Assembly: GCA_028279515.1 (NCBI GenBank)
Contig: JANQNQ010000011.1
Location: forward strand, 214,427 to 278,426
Length of the DNA: 64,000 bases
Direction: 5' to 3'
From: Flavobacteriaceae bacterium
Lineage (GTDB): Bacteria; Bacteroidota; Bacteroidia; Flavobacteriales; Flavobacteriaceae
A program made the position numbers and the translations under genes. Below are positions 22,929 to 32,257 of the stretch, piece by piece. Every line of letters begins with the position of its first letter. Position 1 is the first letter of the stretch. The notes under the pieces were generated by a model. That model ran no database searches. It worked only from the letters and a program-made list of their open reading frames with translations, and was not told the DNA's origin.

Positions 22929-24770
22929 CTAAAAGATGATACAAGGAATGCCCAACTCTACTTTTGTTCCTTTTTCTTCTGAATTTGTAGTTGATTTGTT
23001 GATAATAACCACTCCTTTACCCGTAATTCTTTTCAAGAATTCATCAATCAACTTAATAGATGAGCGCTCCTTCATATTTTCTAAATCCATTCCATTTCCG
23101 TTATCATCAATTACACAGTGAATGTATTTTTCTCTCGCGGAGATTGATATTAAAAGTTCTCCTAAATTTTTCTGTTCTTTAAATCCATGTAAAATGGAGT
23201 TCTCTACGAATGGTTGTAAGAGCATTGGGGGGATACTAACATAGTCTTCAGGATCTATATTGTTTTTAATGGTGTACGTAAATCGATTTGGGAATCTATA
23301 CTGTTGTAGCTTTATATAATCCTCCAAAGATTTCAGTTCATCTTCAATCGGCACATAATCTTTGGTTGAATTCTTAAAGGTTGACCTTAATAGGCTGGAA
23401 AATTTATAGACATACTCTGAAGATTCTTTTTGGTTATTCTTAATATTTTCTCCTAGAAAATTTAAACTATTAAAAGTAAAATGTGGATTCATTTGCGAAC
23501 GTAACAATCGCTGTTGCATCAGTAAATATTGATGTTCAGATTTAAGTTTTCGTTGTTTATAAAAATAGACTATGAATGTCGTCACTAATAACATCAATAA
23601 CAGAAGAACGCCTAATACGAATTGGTTACGTTCTACCTTAAGACGTTGCACTTCTTCTTGTTTTTTAGCAACCTCTAGTGCTTTTTCATTTTCAAGCGAC
23701 TCTTTTAATATTCCAAGTTCACTATTGATCCTTTTACCGTAGTTTCTATCTTGATACGCAAAGAGCGTGTCTAATTGGCTTATTACAGATTGAATATCAG
23801 CTCCTTGCTTATACTTAAGGCTTAACTTAGTTTTCAGGGCCTCTTTTTGATTGAAGTACTCAATATTCGTAAAACCTAGGTCAAAAACAGAATCGATGTA
23901 ATTCTCAGATTTATTTAGGTCACCTAACCCCATATATGCTTTCGATATATTCAAATAGTTGTTAAGTACCTTAGACCGTCCATCAATTCCAACCATTTGC
24001 TTTGCGTAGAAATTAGCATTTTTATAAGTCGCAATCTTGCTGAGGAAATTATCGCCCATATTCTCTCCCAACGTAGTATGCAATCGGTACATATGTTCAG
24101 CGCTAAGTGCATTAGGGTCTATTGTTACTTTGACAAGATCGGCAGTCAATTCACTTGGCAGGGACAGGCTTCGTAACAACTCCCATCGTCCCATTGTCAA
24201 AATGAAGTAGCTAACTGTATCTCTGGATTTTAAATACAGTTTTATTGCCGAATCGTTTGCTCTTAACGCCTCTTCATACAGACTAAGAGAAGCCTTGACG
24301 CGCCTCTTAAAATCATAAACGTAGGCCTTATTAACGTAGTCATTGTTGTCAAGCAAATAGAGCAATTTTTCGTTAACTCCTTCAGCATTCAAAAGATCAT
24401 TCTTATTTACAAAATAAGAGTCCATCAACGCTTTGAAGTACAAAACTTCTCGGTCTGAGTGTATTTTTTCTTTAGAAAAGGAGGTTGCATAATTAAAATC
24501 CTCAAGGGCTTCATCATATCTTCCCAATCGATTTTTAAAACGCCCTGAGACATAGGCAAAGTCAGCTTTTAAAGAATCAGATACATGTTTTTTGGGAACC
24601 TTAATAAGCTCATTCAGATAATATTGAAGTGAATCCGGTCCTAACTCCTTAGAGACTTGCACATCAAAAAAATCAGGAAGTAATGTCTTTTGAGAAGAGT
24701 TTACCGACTGGTTATTTTCTTTACATGAGATAAACAAGCTAAGAAATAATATGAATGCAATTCGTTTCAT
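22929..24770 (-). CDS. TPR-containing LytS/YehU-type sensor histidine kinase
   Basis: The protein has 613 residues. The lipoprotein-like signal (LFLSLFISCKEN) is followed by a helical TPR-like sensor region (to ~370), one membrane helix (~380-400), a His_kinase domain with the phosphoacceptor in 'SQMNPHFTFNSLNF' (H near 428), and an ATPase domain with the N-box 'LLQPFVENSILHGF' and the G-box 'DDNGNGMDLENM'. Kinases of this class usually partner a LytTR response regulator; none is encoded in the window, so it is an orphan here. It is the last gene of a same-strand row (AraC regulator, protease, SUMF1-like, Kelch). The 95-bp gap to the Kelch gene allows, but does not prove, cotranscription. Confidence 0.88.
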   Translation of the reverse strand: MKRIAFILFLSLFISCKENNQSVNSSQKTLLPDFFDVQVSKELGPDSLQYYLNELIKVPKKHVSDSLKADFAYVSGRFKNRLGRYDEALEDFNYATSFSKEKIHSDREVLYFKALMDSYFVNKNDLLNAEGVNEKLLYLLDNNDYVNKAYVYDFKRRVKASLSLYEEALRANDSAIKLYLKSRDTVSYFILTMGRWELLRSLSLPSELTADLVKVTIDPNALSAEHMYRLHTTLGENMGDNFLSKIATYKNANFYAKQMVGIDGRSKVLNNYLNISKAYMGLGDLNKSENYIDSVFDLGFTNIEYFNQKEALKTKLSLKYKQGADIQSVISQLDTLFAYQDRNYGKRINSELGILKESLENEKALEVAKKQEEVQRLKVERNQFVLGVLLLLMLLVTTFIVYFYKQRKLKSEHQYLLMQQRLLRSQMNPHFTFNSLNFLGENIKNNQKESSEYVYKFSSLLRSTFKNSTKDYVPIEDELKSLEDYIKLQQYRFPNRFTYTIKNNIDPEDYVSIPPMLLQPFVENSILHGFKEQKNLGELLISISAREKYIHCVIDDNGNGMDLENMKERSSIKLIDEFLKRITGKGVVIINKSTTNSEEKGTKVELGIPCIIF

Positions 24771-24865
24771 TTTGACTTCTAAGGAATCAAAACAAAGCTA
24801 ATTATTTCTCTTAGATTTATCAGCGTCGTGCGCCATGAAGGTTAAGGCATTGCTCTTTTGTCCAT

Positions 24866-25843
24866 TCAATACTTTTTCCAAGCTTTTTGTTTGTAATCAA
24901 ATAGCCAAAAGTCCGTTAAGGGCATATTATTTTTGTCCCAACCTCCAAAGAGAATCAGCGTCTTATCAATGGAATTACACACAAAACCAGGTTTTCCTGC
25001 TCTTGCAGAGGGCCCATGGGTCTTTATTTGCTCCCATTTTGAGCCATCCCAACACCAAGTGTCACCAAAATAGCCTTTGTTATAACCTCCAAATAAGAGG
25101 GTTTTTTCGTTTTCGATATCATACACCATGGCATGATGGTCTCTGGACATGTTTACGTCATTCGCTTTTTGCTGCCATCCATTTTTAGATGTCCATTCCC
25201 AAGTATCACCGTGTACGATTTTCCCGCCATCCGTTCTACAAAAACCTCCAAAAAGAACGACCTTATCACGACCATGGTCGTAGCACATGGCATGTTGCAA
25301 GCGAGCAGGGGGAGACGTATCTGATTTTAGTTCAATCCATTTTTCATTTCTGTATACCCAAGTATCATTAAGCGCCTTTTTATCGATATTCGACCCTCCG
25401 AATAAAAAGACATCGCCATTGGTTGAATTATACACGATTCTATGTGATTGCCTGGGTTCAGGGCCTGTGTCACTTATCTTTTTCCAGTGAGTTCCGTCCC
25501 AAGACCAGAGGTCATTCATCAAATCCCCTTCATTATTTTTACCGCCAAAGACCAGAAGTCTATTTCTCATTTTGTCATAGATCATCGAATGACCGCTACG
25601 AGCTACTGGCCCTTGATCCGATGAAATGCTAATCCACTTTTTGCCATCAAATTTCCAAAGGTCATTTAGTCTTTTTTTAGCCGCACCGCAATAGCCACCA
25701 AAGAGAAAAATAGCATTCTCTTTTTCATGATAAGCAATTACGGGTTGATTTCTTGGACACGGGATATCCTCTACTTGCGAAGATGAAAGTAGACTGAAAA
25801 GAAGAAATACACTAAAACAAATGGTTCTCATAATAGAATACAC
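24866..25843 (-). CDS. Secreted Kelch-repeat beta-propeller protein
   Basis: The protein has 325 residues. A signal peptide ends near LSSSQ; a start at the fifth residue (MRTICF) is equally likely. The rest is built of about six Kelch repeats of ~50 residues, each with an '(I/L)FGG' turn, a following 'NDLW.FDG..W' and an 'R..H.MVYD' strand, so it should fold as a six-bladed propeller. No catalytic galactose-oxidase residues are visible, so a binding role is more likely. It is separated from the SUMF1-like gene by only 10 bp, suggesting one operon. Confidence 0.85.
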   Translation of the reverse strand: MYSIMRTICFSVFLLFSLLSSSQVEDIPCPRNQPVIAYHEKENAIFLFGGYCGAAKKRLNDLWKFDGKKWISISSDQGPVARSGHSMIYDKMRNRLLVFGGKNNEGDLMNDLWSWDGTHWKKISDTGPEPRQSHRIVYNSTNGDVFLFGGSNIDKKALNDTWVYRNEKWIELKSDTSPPARLQHAMCYDHGRDKVVLFGGFCRTDGGKIVHGDTWEWTSKNGWQQKANDVNMSRDHHAMVYDIENEKTLLFGGYNKGYFGDTWCWDGSKWEQIKTHGPSARAGKPGFVCNSIDKTLILFGGWDKNNMPLTDFWLFDYKQKAWKKY

Positions 25844-25853
25844 TTTTTAAAAA

Positions 25854-27239
25854 CTAATTTACGGATCTTACGAATCGCGTTCCGTAGGCAACATTTCTCA
25901 TTCCTCCATGCCAACCTCCATAAGGCCTCAGCGCAATGGGACTAAATGGGTTGAATATATGATACTCTCGGTCATAGCCGTAAAATCCTCCTCCTCTAAA
26001 ACCGATTCCTCCATATCCTTCGTCGCCTTTAGGCCAATTCTCGTTGGTTGCATTGCCTTGTTCTGATACCATGCCGTCTCCATGGGTGCCTGTGAAATTT
26101 CTTCCGTTTTCGTGTCCGACAGTGATGACGCGTTCCCATAAACTACCTGATAGATCCATCACCCAGTAATAAGAAGCTCCGAAGTACTTTTTGGTTTCAT
26201 CAGACAGCGCAGATTCATCCCAGCCATTCAACATCACCAAATTACCAGCTTCGTCTGGTAGTCGTTGTATATGTTCTTTCGCGTCTACTCCCCACGGATA
26301 ATCGATTCCTTTGGGTACTTCGGTTCCTCTCGCAGCTTTCGTATATTCAAACTCTGTCATGGGTCGCAATCCCGCCCAATCTGCGTAGGCCGTAGCGTCA
26401 TTCCAACTTACGAAAGGACAAGGTCTATTAGGGTGATCTGTGCTAAAAGTACCTTCATTGAGTTCGATAGAGCCACTATAGTTTTTCTCTTCATGAATAG
26501 TTCGATGTTCGGGTTGAGGAAGACTATTCAAAAAATGAACATATTGCCCTTCCAATAACTCATATTTCATAGTATAAAAGGAATCAACTCCCTTTGGGTA
26601 ACTAGCAGGTATTTTTCCTTTTTGATCACCTTCATATTCTCTGGCATTGTAGTACAGATTACCACTAGACGAGACCTCAAATTCATCATTTTCTGATGTA
26701 ACTTTAATAAGACCGTTCGAGGAATCATTCGGGTCGTAAAAGGTACCCAGCTGCCTTGCATTTTGATTGGGACTGCCTAGGTAAAAGCTTCCGGATGGAA
26801 TCATGACCATCTCAACACCAAAAATATCCAAGGATGAATTTCTAACATTGACACCAGCAAAATCGGCAACATTCAGCTGTATTCTTAAGGTTACTTCAAT
26901 ATCTCCTCTATAGTCTTCCGAAGGAAAAACAAATAATCCAACACGATCTTTAGCGACTTCAACTTTTAGGTTTGAGCCTTGGCCTTTAAATGTATTGATA
27001 ACTTGATGACCGTCTGGTGCGACCGAAATATGTTTGGCTTCACCTGTTTTTTGCCTTAGTTTACTAAAGACCCAAATGGCATCGTGGTTTTTATCATTTT
27101 TCCAGGCATTTGACCATTTTAAATTGAATACTGAGTAGATGGTCTTCCCTTCAACATATAAGATGGGTTTAGATATGGTTAAATCTGATGCTGAACAGAA
27201 ATAAGATATAAGTAGTAATAAAACCGTTAATTTTTTCAT
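25854..27239 (-). CDS. Secreted SUMF1/formylglycine-generating-enzyme-like protein
   Basis: The protein has 461 residues with a signal peptide (to FCSA). Residues ~1-145 are a beta-rich N-terminal domain. Residues ~148-460 form a FGE-sulfatase fold: 'MVMIPSGSFYLGSPNQNARQ', 'YYTMKYELLEGQYVHFLNSL'-like, 'CPFVSWNDATAYADWAGLRP', and the C-terminal 'GGWHGGMRNVAYGTRFVRS'. Several SUMF1-like proteins in bacteria do not act on sulfatases; no sulfatase gene is in this window. The start codon overlaps the stop of the upstream protease gene by 4 bp, indicating translational coupling. Confidence 0.88.
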   Translation of the reverse strand: MKKLTVLLLLISYFCSASDLTISKPILYVEGKTIYSVFNLKWSNAWKNDKNHDAIWVFSKLRQKTGEAKHISVAPDGHQVINTFKGQGSNLKVEVAKDRVGLFVFPSEDYRGDIEVTLRIQLNVADFAGVNVRNSSLDIFGVEMVMIPSGSFYLGSPNQNARQLGTFYDPNDSSNGLIKVTSENDEFEVSSSGNLYYNAREYEGDQKGKIPASYPKGVDSFYTMKYELLEGQYVHFLNSLPQPEHRTIHEEKNYSGSIELNEGTFSTDHPNRPCPFVSWNDATAYADWAGLRPMTEFEYTKAARGTEVPKGIDYPWGVDAKEHIQRLPDEAGNLVMLNGWDESALSDETKKYFGASYYWVMDLSGSLWERVITVGHENGRNFTGTHGDGMVSEQGNATNENWPKGDEGYGGIGFRGGGFYGYDREYHIFNPFSPIALRPYGGWHGGMRNVAYGTRFVRSVN

Positions 27240-28081
27240 CGTTCATATTTTTTTAGTTTGATCAATTTGTTTTTTTGATCGATGGTTAGGTTGAAATGCT
27301 TTAAAAACGCCATTCCTATATTTACATGTCCTATAATGTCTGAATAGACGGTGGTAAAGTCACTTACTTCATTACCTGCCATAGACACCGTATCCAGAAT
27401 AGTGCCCAGCGAATAGGTGAAAATTGTATTGGCACTTTGCGCCGTCCCAGCTTCCCTAAGTTCTGAAACGTCAAATTTTTTGGTATACTCCGTAGGAAAG
27501 AGTAAGGTAAAAGGTGATCCTGTATCTACATGGCCTTCAACATCTACGTCAGCTACTTTGAAAGAAATTACAAAATTTCTGGTATAACTGATGGTATTTT
27601 CGTCATCTTTAGATAGCGGAACATCAGAGAAAATAAGTTTTTTCTGTTTATAGTCTACCTCCATGACGTACTCTTGCCAAAAACGTTGGCCAATTATACC
27701 GTAATACCGTTTTTTGTCCTTCCTTGGTCGTCTGTTGAAACTTCTGCATAGGAGGTTGACATTTTCAAATGTAATATCGGCAAAGCTCATTTTATCAACA
27801 GTTACCTTGTCTACAACTGATGTATTGGTGCCATCCCAGATACTATCAGTGCCTGTAATCGGAATCTCCAGATCAGCAACCAATCCAGTATCGATTCTTC
27901 CATACCCGGTTACCCCAGTATCTAGCAGAAAACGATAGGGTTTGTCATTGATGAAAGCTTCAATGTAAATTTTGCTGTCCTCAACCTCAAAAGGGATTTC
28001 TTTATAATATGACTGAGCATAAATAGTTGAAGGAAATAAAAATAAAACCAAAGTGATTTGCAGGTAGATCTTTGTATTCAT
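27236..28081 (-). CDS. Secreted retropepsin-like aspartyl protease
   Basis: The protein has 281 residues with a signal peptide ending YAQS. Two aspartyl-protease motifs are present: 'FLLDTGVTGYGRID' near residue 54 and 'GHVDTGSPFTLLFP' near residue 180. This suggests a two-lobed single-chain retropepsin/pepsin-like enzyme with two DTG catalytic aspartates. The gene is followed, with a 4-bp overlap, by the SUMF1-like gene and then the Kelch gene, and is preceded 70 bp away by an AraC regulator. A coordinated role in processing an exported peptide or protein is possible. The substrate is unknown. Confidence 0.82.
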   Translation of the reverse strand: MNTKIYLQITLVLFLFPSTIYAQSYYKEIPFEVEDSKIYIEAFINDKPYRFLLDTGVTGYGRIDTGLVADLEIPITGTDSIWDGTNTSVVDKVTVDKMSFADITFENVNLLCRSFNRRPRKDKKRYYGIIGQRFWQEYVMEVDYKQKKLIFSDVPLSKDDENTISYTRNFVISFKVADVDVEGHVDTGSPFTLLFPTEYTKKFDVSELREAGTAQSANTIFTYSLGTILDTVSMAGNEVSDFTTVYSDIIGHVNIGMAFLKHFNLTIDQKNKLIKLKKYER

Positions 28082-28151
28082 AATGCTCTCTTAATTAAAA
28101 AGAGAAAATTAATGCTAAAGATGAAGCTAAAATAGAATAAATGAAACCTGC

Positions 28152-28946
28152 TTATGGATTTTGGATGGCTCGTCTAAAGCCCCCCGGACTGATACCATAC
28201 TTTGACTTGAAAGCCCTGTTTAAATGACTTTGGTCAGAAAAGCCAACTTCATGAGCGAGGTGTATGATCTTTTGATCGGTTGTAGATAATTCCTGAATGA
28301 TTCGTTGCAATCTGAGATGAATGATGTAATCTTTTACCGAGCATCCATATATTTTTCTAAAAGCTCTTGCCAGATAAACGGGATGTACATTTATCTCAGC
28401 AGCTATTGCTTTCACTCGTATACCTGGGTCCATATATTCATCGTGTATATAGTCTGAAACAAGGTCGAGCCATGTTGGTTTTTTCGAGATCTCAAAGGCA
28501 CGGGCTTCAGTTAAATCTGCAGCCAGTTGAATCACCAAATCGGAAACCGATTCGTCATACAATCCATGTTTTACATTTAACAGGCATTTATAGACTTTAA
28601 TTGATTGTTGTGGTGCCGAATACCACCGATACGGTAGTTCTCCTTCAGGAAAATAACGTTGTACCAACTCGTCGGTCAGCTTTAACGATAGGGCTCTGGT
28701 TATGCTTGGCCCGAATGCATTCTTATGTTTGGCCCAGGTGGGTTTGGTGACTAAACTGCCGGCCGAGGCAAATTGCTCTATCGAGCCGACAGTTTCTTTG
28801 ACATCACCATATATGATAAAGTTGATTCTAGGATCAAAATCATTGTGAAAACCATACTCAACATCAGGAGCATACGTAACATCGCAAATAGTGACATCAT
28901 CAATACTGTGATAACTATTTACAGTAAGGTTTTCGTTTTTGATCAT
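28152..28946 (-). CDS. AraC-family transcriptional regulator
   Basis: The protein has 264 residues. The N-terminal ~150 residues are a cupin-like/unknown sensing domain without a clear ligand motif. The C-terminal ~100 residues carry two HTH units of the AraC type: 'RVKAIAAEINVHPVYLARAF' and 'IIHLAHEVGFSDQSHLNRAF' followed by 'KSKYGISPGGFRRA'. It lies directly upstream of, and on the same strand as, the protease-SUMF1-Kelch row, so it may control those genes. This is inferred from position only. Confidence 0.9.
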   Translation of the reverse strand: MIKNENLTVNSYHSIDDVTICDVTYAPDVEYGFHNDFDPRINFIIYGDVKETVGSIEQFASAGSLVTKPTWAKHKNAFGPSITRALSLKLTDELVQRYFPEGELPYRWYSAPQQSIKVYKCLLNVKHGLYDESVSDLVIQLAADLTEARAFEISKKPTWLDLVSDYIHDEYMDPGIRVKAIAAEINVHPVYLARAFRKIYGCSVKDYIIHLRLQRIIQELSTTDQKIIHLAHEVGFSDQSHLNRAFKSKYGISPGGFRRAIQNP

Positions 28947-29089
28947 GAAGCCAACTATTTGAGTTGATATTAATACCGAATTCTCTCAATTACAAAGTAA
29001 AGACTTCAAAATTGTGGGCGTGTGACAAAAAAATGACCTTACCTTAAATCAGAGGTAGTTTATGGCTGTGAGTTCTTAGGGAATATGAA

Positions 29090-30478
29090 TCACTTCCCAA
29101 TACAGAAATTAGCAAAGATATTGCCCAACAAATCATCACTGGTGATCTCGCCTGTGATCTCCCCAAAGTGATATAAGGCCTGACGAATATCGATAGCAAG
29201 TAGGTCTCCCGAGATACCAGAATCCAAACCATATTGTACCTTTTCAACCTCTTCCAATGCTTTTAGCAATGCATCGTAGTGACGTGTGTTCGTTACAATG
29301 GTTTCGTTATTTCGAAGGGCCCCGGTGTTGACGAGGTCGAGTAGTTGATGTTGAAGTGTCTCAACACCTTGTCCCGTTTTAGCTGAAAGTAGTAGTACTT
29401 GCGGAATCTGTAATCGCAGGTTGGATATTTCGGCTTCGTTTACCTGATCGATCTTGTTCGCCACGATGATCAGCGGTTTTTGAGGATATTTGTTTTTGAT
29501 CTTTTCAATTTCGATTTGAAACTGTGAACTGTTTGCTAAAAATTCTTTAGCCGAAAAAAGTAAGACTACTACCTGTGCTTGCTCGATCTTTTCGAAGGTC
29601 TTTTGGATACCTATGCTTTCAACAACGTCTTTGGTATCTCTGATCCCTGCGGTGTCAATAAATCGGAAGCCAATACCACCAATGGCGATCTCATCCTCAA
29701 TGGTATCTCTAGTGGTTCCAGCAATATCAGAGACAATGGCACGCTCTTCATTAAGCAAGGCATTGAGTAGGGTAGACTTCCCAACATTGGGTTCACCGAC
29801 AATGGCGACAGGGATTCCGTTTTTGATAACGTTCCCCACGGCGAAACTATCGATCAAACGTTTCAATACATGCTGAATGCGGGCTAACAATTCTTTGAAT
29901 TGCGAACGATCGGCAAACTCGACGTCTTCCTCTGCAAAATCTAATTCTAACTCGATGAGCGAAGCAAAGTTCAATAATTCGTCGCGAAGGTGTTTGATCT
30001 CGTTACTAAAACCACCGCGCATTTGTTGCATGGCAATCTGATGGCTAGCTTCATTATCACTGGCGATAAGATCGGCGACGGCTTCCGCTTGACTCAGGTC
30101 CAATTTTCCGTTGAGGAAAGCGCGCAGGGTGAACTCTCCAGCATCTGCCATTCGACAACCCTTCCGAAGTAATAATTGAATGATCTGTTGTTGTATATAG
30201 GGCGAACCGTGACACGAAATTTCGATCACATTCTCTCCTGTATATGAATTGGGCCCGTTGAAGATGGACACCAACACTTCGTCCAACGTACGTTCTTCAT
30301 CAATGATATGCCCAAGATGGATTGTATGCGTCTTTTGTTTGACCAGGTCTTTTCCGCTAACGGATCTGAATAGGGGAGCCACTAAAGTAACGGCGTCCTT
30401 TCCGGATACACGAATAACGGCAATCGCTCCTGCTCCTGAAGGGGTAGCCAAAGCAACGATAGTGTCTTGTGGTAGCAT
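29090..30478 (-). CDS. mnmE: tRNA uridine-5-carboxymethylaminomethyl modification GTPase MnmE
   Basis: The protein has 462 residues, full length for the family. The N-terminal folate-binding domain begins 'DTIVALATPSGAGAIAVIRV' and includes 'GPNSYTGENVIEISCHGS'. The G domain has G1 'GEPNVGKSTLLN', G2 'GTTRDT', G3 'DTAG' and G4 'NKID'. The C-terminus ends in the catalytic 'CIGK'. With MnmG it forms cmnm5U34 in the wobble position of certain tRNAs, in the cytoplasm. It is transcribed toward the AraC gene; the spacer between them shows no strong terminator. Confidence 0.97.
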   Translation of the reverse strand: MLPQDTIVALATPSGAGAIAVIRVSGKDAVTLVAPLFRSVSGKDLVKQKTHTIHLGHIIDEERTLDEVLVSIFNGPNSYTGENVIEISCHGSPYIQQQIIQLLLRKGCRMADAGEFTLRAFLNGKLDLSQAEAVADLIASDNEASHQIAMQQMRGGFSNEIKHLRDELLNFASLIELELDFAEEDVEFADRSQFKELLARIQHVLKRLIDSFAVGNVIKNGIPVAIVGEPNVGKSTLLNALLNEERAIVSDIAGTTRDTIEDEIAIGGIGFRFIDTAGIRDTKDVVESIGIQKTFEKIEQAQVVVLLFSAKEFLANSSQFQIEIEKIKNKYPQKPLIIVANKIDQVNEAEISNLRLQIPQVLLLSAKTGQGVETLQHQLLDLVNTGALRNNETIVTNTRHYDALLKALEEVEKVQYGLDSGISGDLLAIDIRQALYHFGEITGEITSDDLLGNIFANFCIGK

Positions 30479-30581
30479 AGCATTGTTTTATGCTGCAAAA
30501 ATAGGAATCCTACGGCGAATTGTAACAAATTTGAAAATTATGCTACCTATATTGTACAATCAATCAAAAAACACTACCAAA

Positions 30582-30920
30582 ATGAAAAGAGAAGACAACC
30601 AACTTTTAGTGGTCACCCATTTAGTGCAATTAGTAGATATTATCTTCTGGCCATTGGGAATCGTTGCCGCTTTGATCCTTTGGGTCACCAAGCGCGATGA
30701 GATACACGACATGGACGAGCATGGAAAATCGATCCTTAACTTTCAAATCAGTCTGTTTATCTACGCCTTGATCTGCATTCCGTTATGTTTGATCTTAGTA
30801 GGAATCCTTGGATTGATCGTCATAGGGATCATCGGATTCATTTTCCCGATCATCAATGCCGTCAACGCTAGTAGCGGTAAAGCACCCTACTATCCGTTAA
30901 GTTTACAATTGATCAAATAG
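30582..30920 (+). CDS. DUF4870-type small membrane protein
   Basis: The start was set to the ATG at 30582 (112 residues), where the family-like sequence 'MKREDNQLLVVTHLVQLVD' begins. A longer frame runs antisense through mnmE and is not credible upstream. There are three or so hydrophobic segments (IIFWPLGIVAALILWV, LFIYALICIPLCLILVGILG, IVIGIIGFIFPIINAV), and the 'HGKSILNFQISL' motif between helices 1 and 2 is typical of DUF4870 (Tic20-like) proteins. The function is unknown. It lies divergently from mnmE, with a terminator shortly after its stop. Confidence 0.85.
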   Translation: MKREDNQLLVVTHLVQLVDIIFWPLGIVAALILWVTKRDEIHDMDEHGKSILNFQISLFIYALICIPLCLILVGILGLIVIGIIGFIFPIINAVNASSGKAPYYPLSLQLIK

Positions 30921-30950
30921 CACTAGCTTATTAGCTTAGACATAAAAGAA

Positions 30951-30981
30951 AAGCCGCGATGTTTTTGCATCGCGGCTTTTT
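30951..30981. terminator. Bidirectional intrinsic terminator
   Basis: GCCGCGATG (30953-30961) pairs with CATCGCGGC (30968-30976), with A-run and T-run on either side. It serves the DUF4870 gene on + and dnaN on -. Confidence 0.9.
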
Positions 30982-31017
30982 ATATAAGCACTTACGTACT
31001 CGTCTTAACACTTAAAG

Positions 31018-32136
31018 TTAATTGTTCAACATAACAGGCATTACCAACATGGTAATGTGCTCACCTTCATCCAATCCGTCTACTGGTGTCAAAATACCGG
31101 CACGGTTAGGGAGGCTCATTTCTAACGATACATCATCTGCGTTCAAGTTGTTCAACATTTCGGTTAAGAAACGCGAGTTGAACCCAATCTGCATGTCATC
31201 CCCTTGATAATCGCAAGTTAGACGCTCTTCGGCCTTGTTGCTGTAATCGATGTCTTCAGCAGAGATGTTTAGTTCAGACCCGGCCATTTTCAGGCGAATC
31301 TGATGTGTGGTCTTGTTACTAAAGATGCTGACACGACGTACAGAATTCAAGAATTGATTTCTGTCGATGCTCAGCTTATTTGGGTTTTCCTTCGGAATAA
31401 CCGCTTCGTAGTTTGGATATTTTCCGTCGATCAAGCGACACACAAGCTCTGTATTGTCAAACGTAAACTTGGCGTTGCTATCATTGTATTCGATATTGAC
31501 GTCACTTTCACTTCCAGCCAGAATACCTTTCAACAAGTTCAACGGTTTCTTTGGCATGATGAATTCAGCAACCTGCGAAGCTTTTACATCCTCGCGAGCA
31601 TACTTTACCAACTTATGAGCATCAGTGGCTACGAAAGTCAAATTTTCTGGCGAAAATTGAAAGAACACACCGCTCATTACAGGTCTCAAATCATCGTTAC
31701 CAGAAGCAAAGATGGTTTTACTGATCGCAGTGGCCAAAATGTCTCCTTGAAGCGTTGTTGAGCTTGGATCTGCCAATTCAACTGCTTTTGGAAATTCGGC
31801 ACCATCAGCATATGCCAAGGCATATTTACCGTGGTTAGAGCTGATCTCGACCGTGTTGTTGTCTTCAACAACAAATGTCAACGGTTGCTCCGGAAACGTC
31901 TTCAGCGTATCCAACAACAAGCGCGCTGGAATCGCTACACTGCCTTGACTTTCTGACTCGACTTCGAGTGTAGAGGCCATGGTCGTTTCAAGGTCTGACG
32001 CCGAAACGGTAAGTTTTGTATTGTCTAATTCAAAAAGGAAATTGTCAAGAATAGGAAGCGTGTTGCTGTTGTTGATCACACCACCCAACACCTGAAGTTG
32101 CTTTAACAAGTAAGAGCTAGATACTATAAATTTCAT
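31018..32136 (-). CDS. dnaN: DNA polymerase III beta subunit (sliding clamp)
   Basis: The protein has 372 residues, the usual length. The N-terminus 'MKFIVSSSYLLKQLQVLGGV' and the three repeated clamp domains are evident (LPILDNFLFELDNTKLTVSA; 'GVFFQFSPENLTFVATDAHK' as the domain 2 core; C-terminal 'HITMLVMPVM' for the partner-binding end). It forms the ring that tethers the replicative polymerase to DNA. On the minus strand TATCTTTG (32215-32208 in window coordinates) is a perfect -7 element, ~65 bp upstream of the start. It lies downstream of gldG/gldF but with its own promoter. Confidence 0.97.
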   Translation of the reverse strand: MKFIVSSSYLLKQLQVLGGVINNSNTLPILDNFLFELDNTKLTVSASDLETTMASTLEVESESQGSVAIPARLLLDTLKTFPEQPLTFVVEDNNTVEISSNHGKYALAYADGAEFPKAVELADPSSTTLQGDILATAISKTIFASGNDDLRPVMSGVFFQFSPENLTFVATDAHKLVKYAREDVKASQVAEFIMPKKPLNLLKGILAGSESDVNIEYNDSNAKFTFDNTELVCRLIDGKYPNYEAVIPKENPNKLSIDRNQFLNSVRRVSIFSNKTTHQIRLKMAGSELNISAEDIDYSNKAEERLTCDYQGDDMQIGFNSRFLTEMLNNLNADDVSLEMSLPNRAGILTPVDGLDEGEHITMLVMPVMLNN

Positions 32137-32207
32137 TCGTTGCTAATAGTTTGTATGAAATAGGACGATGCCAACATCAATCCTTCGTACTTCTTTAGTA
32201 TATCTTA

Positions 32208-32215
32208 CAAAGATA
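32208..32215 (-). promoter_or_regulatory. -7 element of dnaN
   Basis: The plus strand reads CAAAGATA, so the minus strand reads TATCTTTG, matching TAnnTTTG. A possible -33 TTG (minus strand of CAA at 32240-32242) is 24 bp away, slightly long. Confidence 0.55.
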
Positions 32216-32257
32216 TTTTAATTGCCTGTCTTTAAGAAACAAACTTATTAACATTTG

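Noticed and set aside
24835..25188. + strand frame opposite the Kelch gene
   Set aside because: Shadow of the Kelch repeats on the other strand; no signal, domain or promoter.
30249..30581. Long upstream extension of the DUF4870 frame
   Set aside because: It runs antisense through the start of mnmE; family-like sequence begins only at 30582, where a normal leader precedes the ATG.
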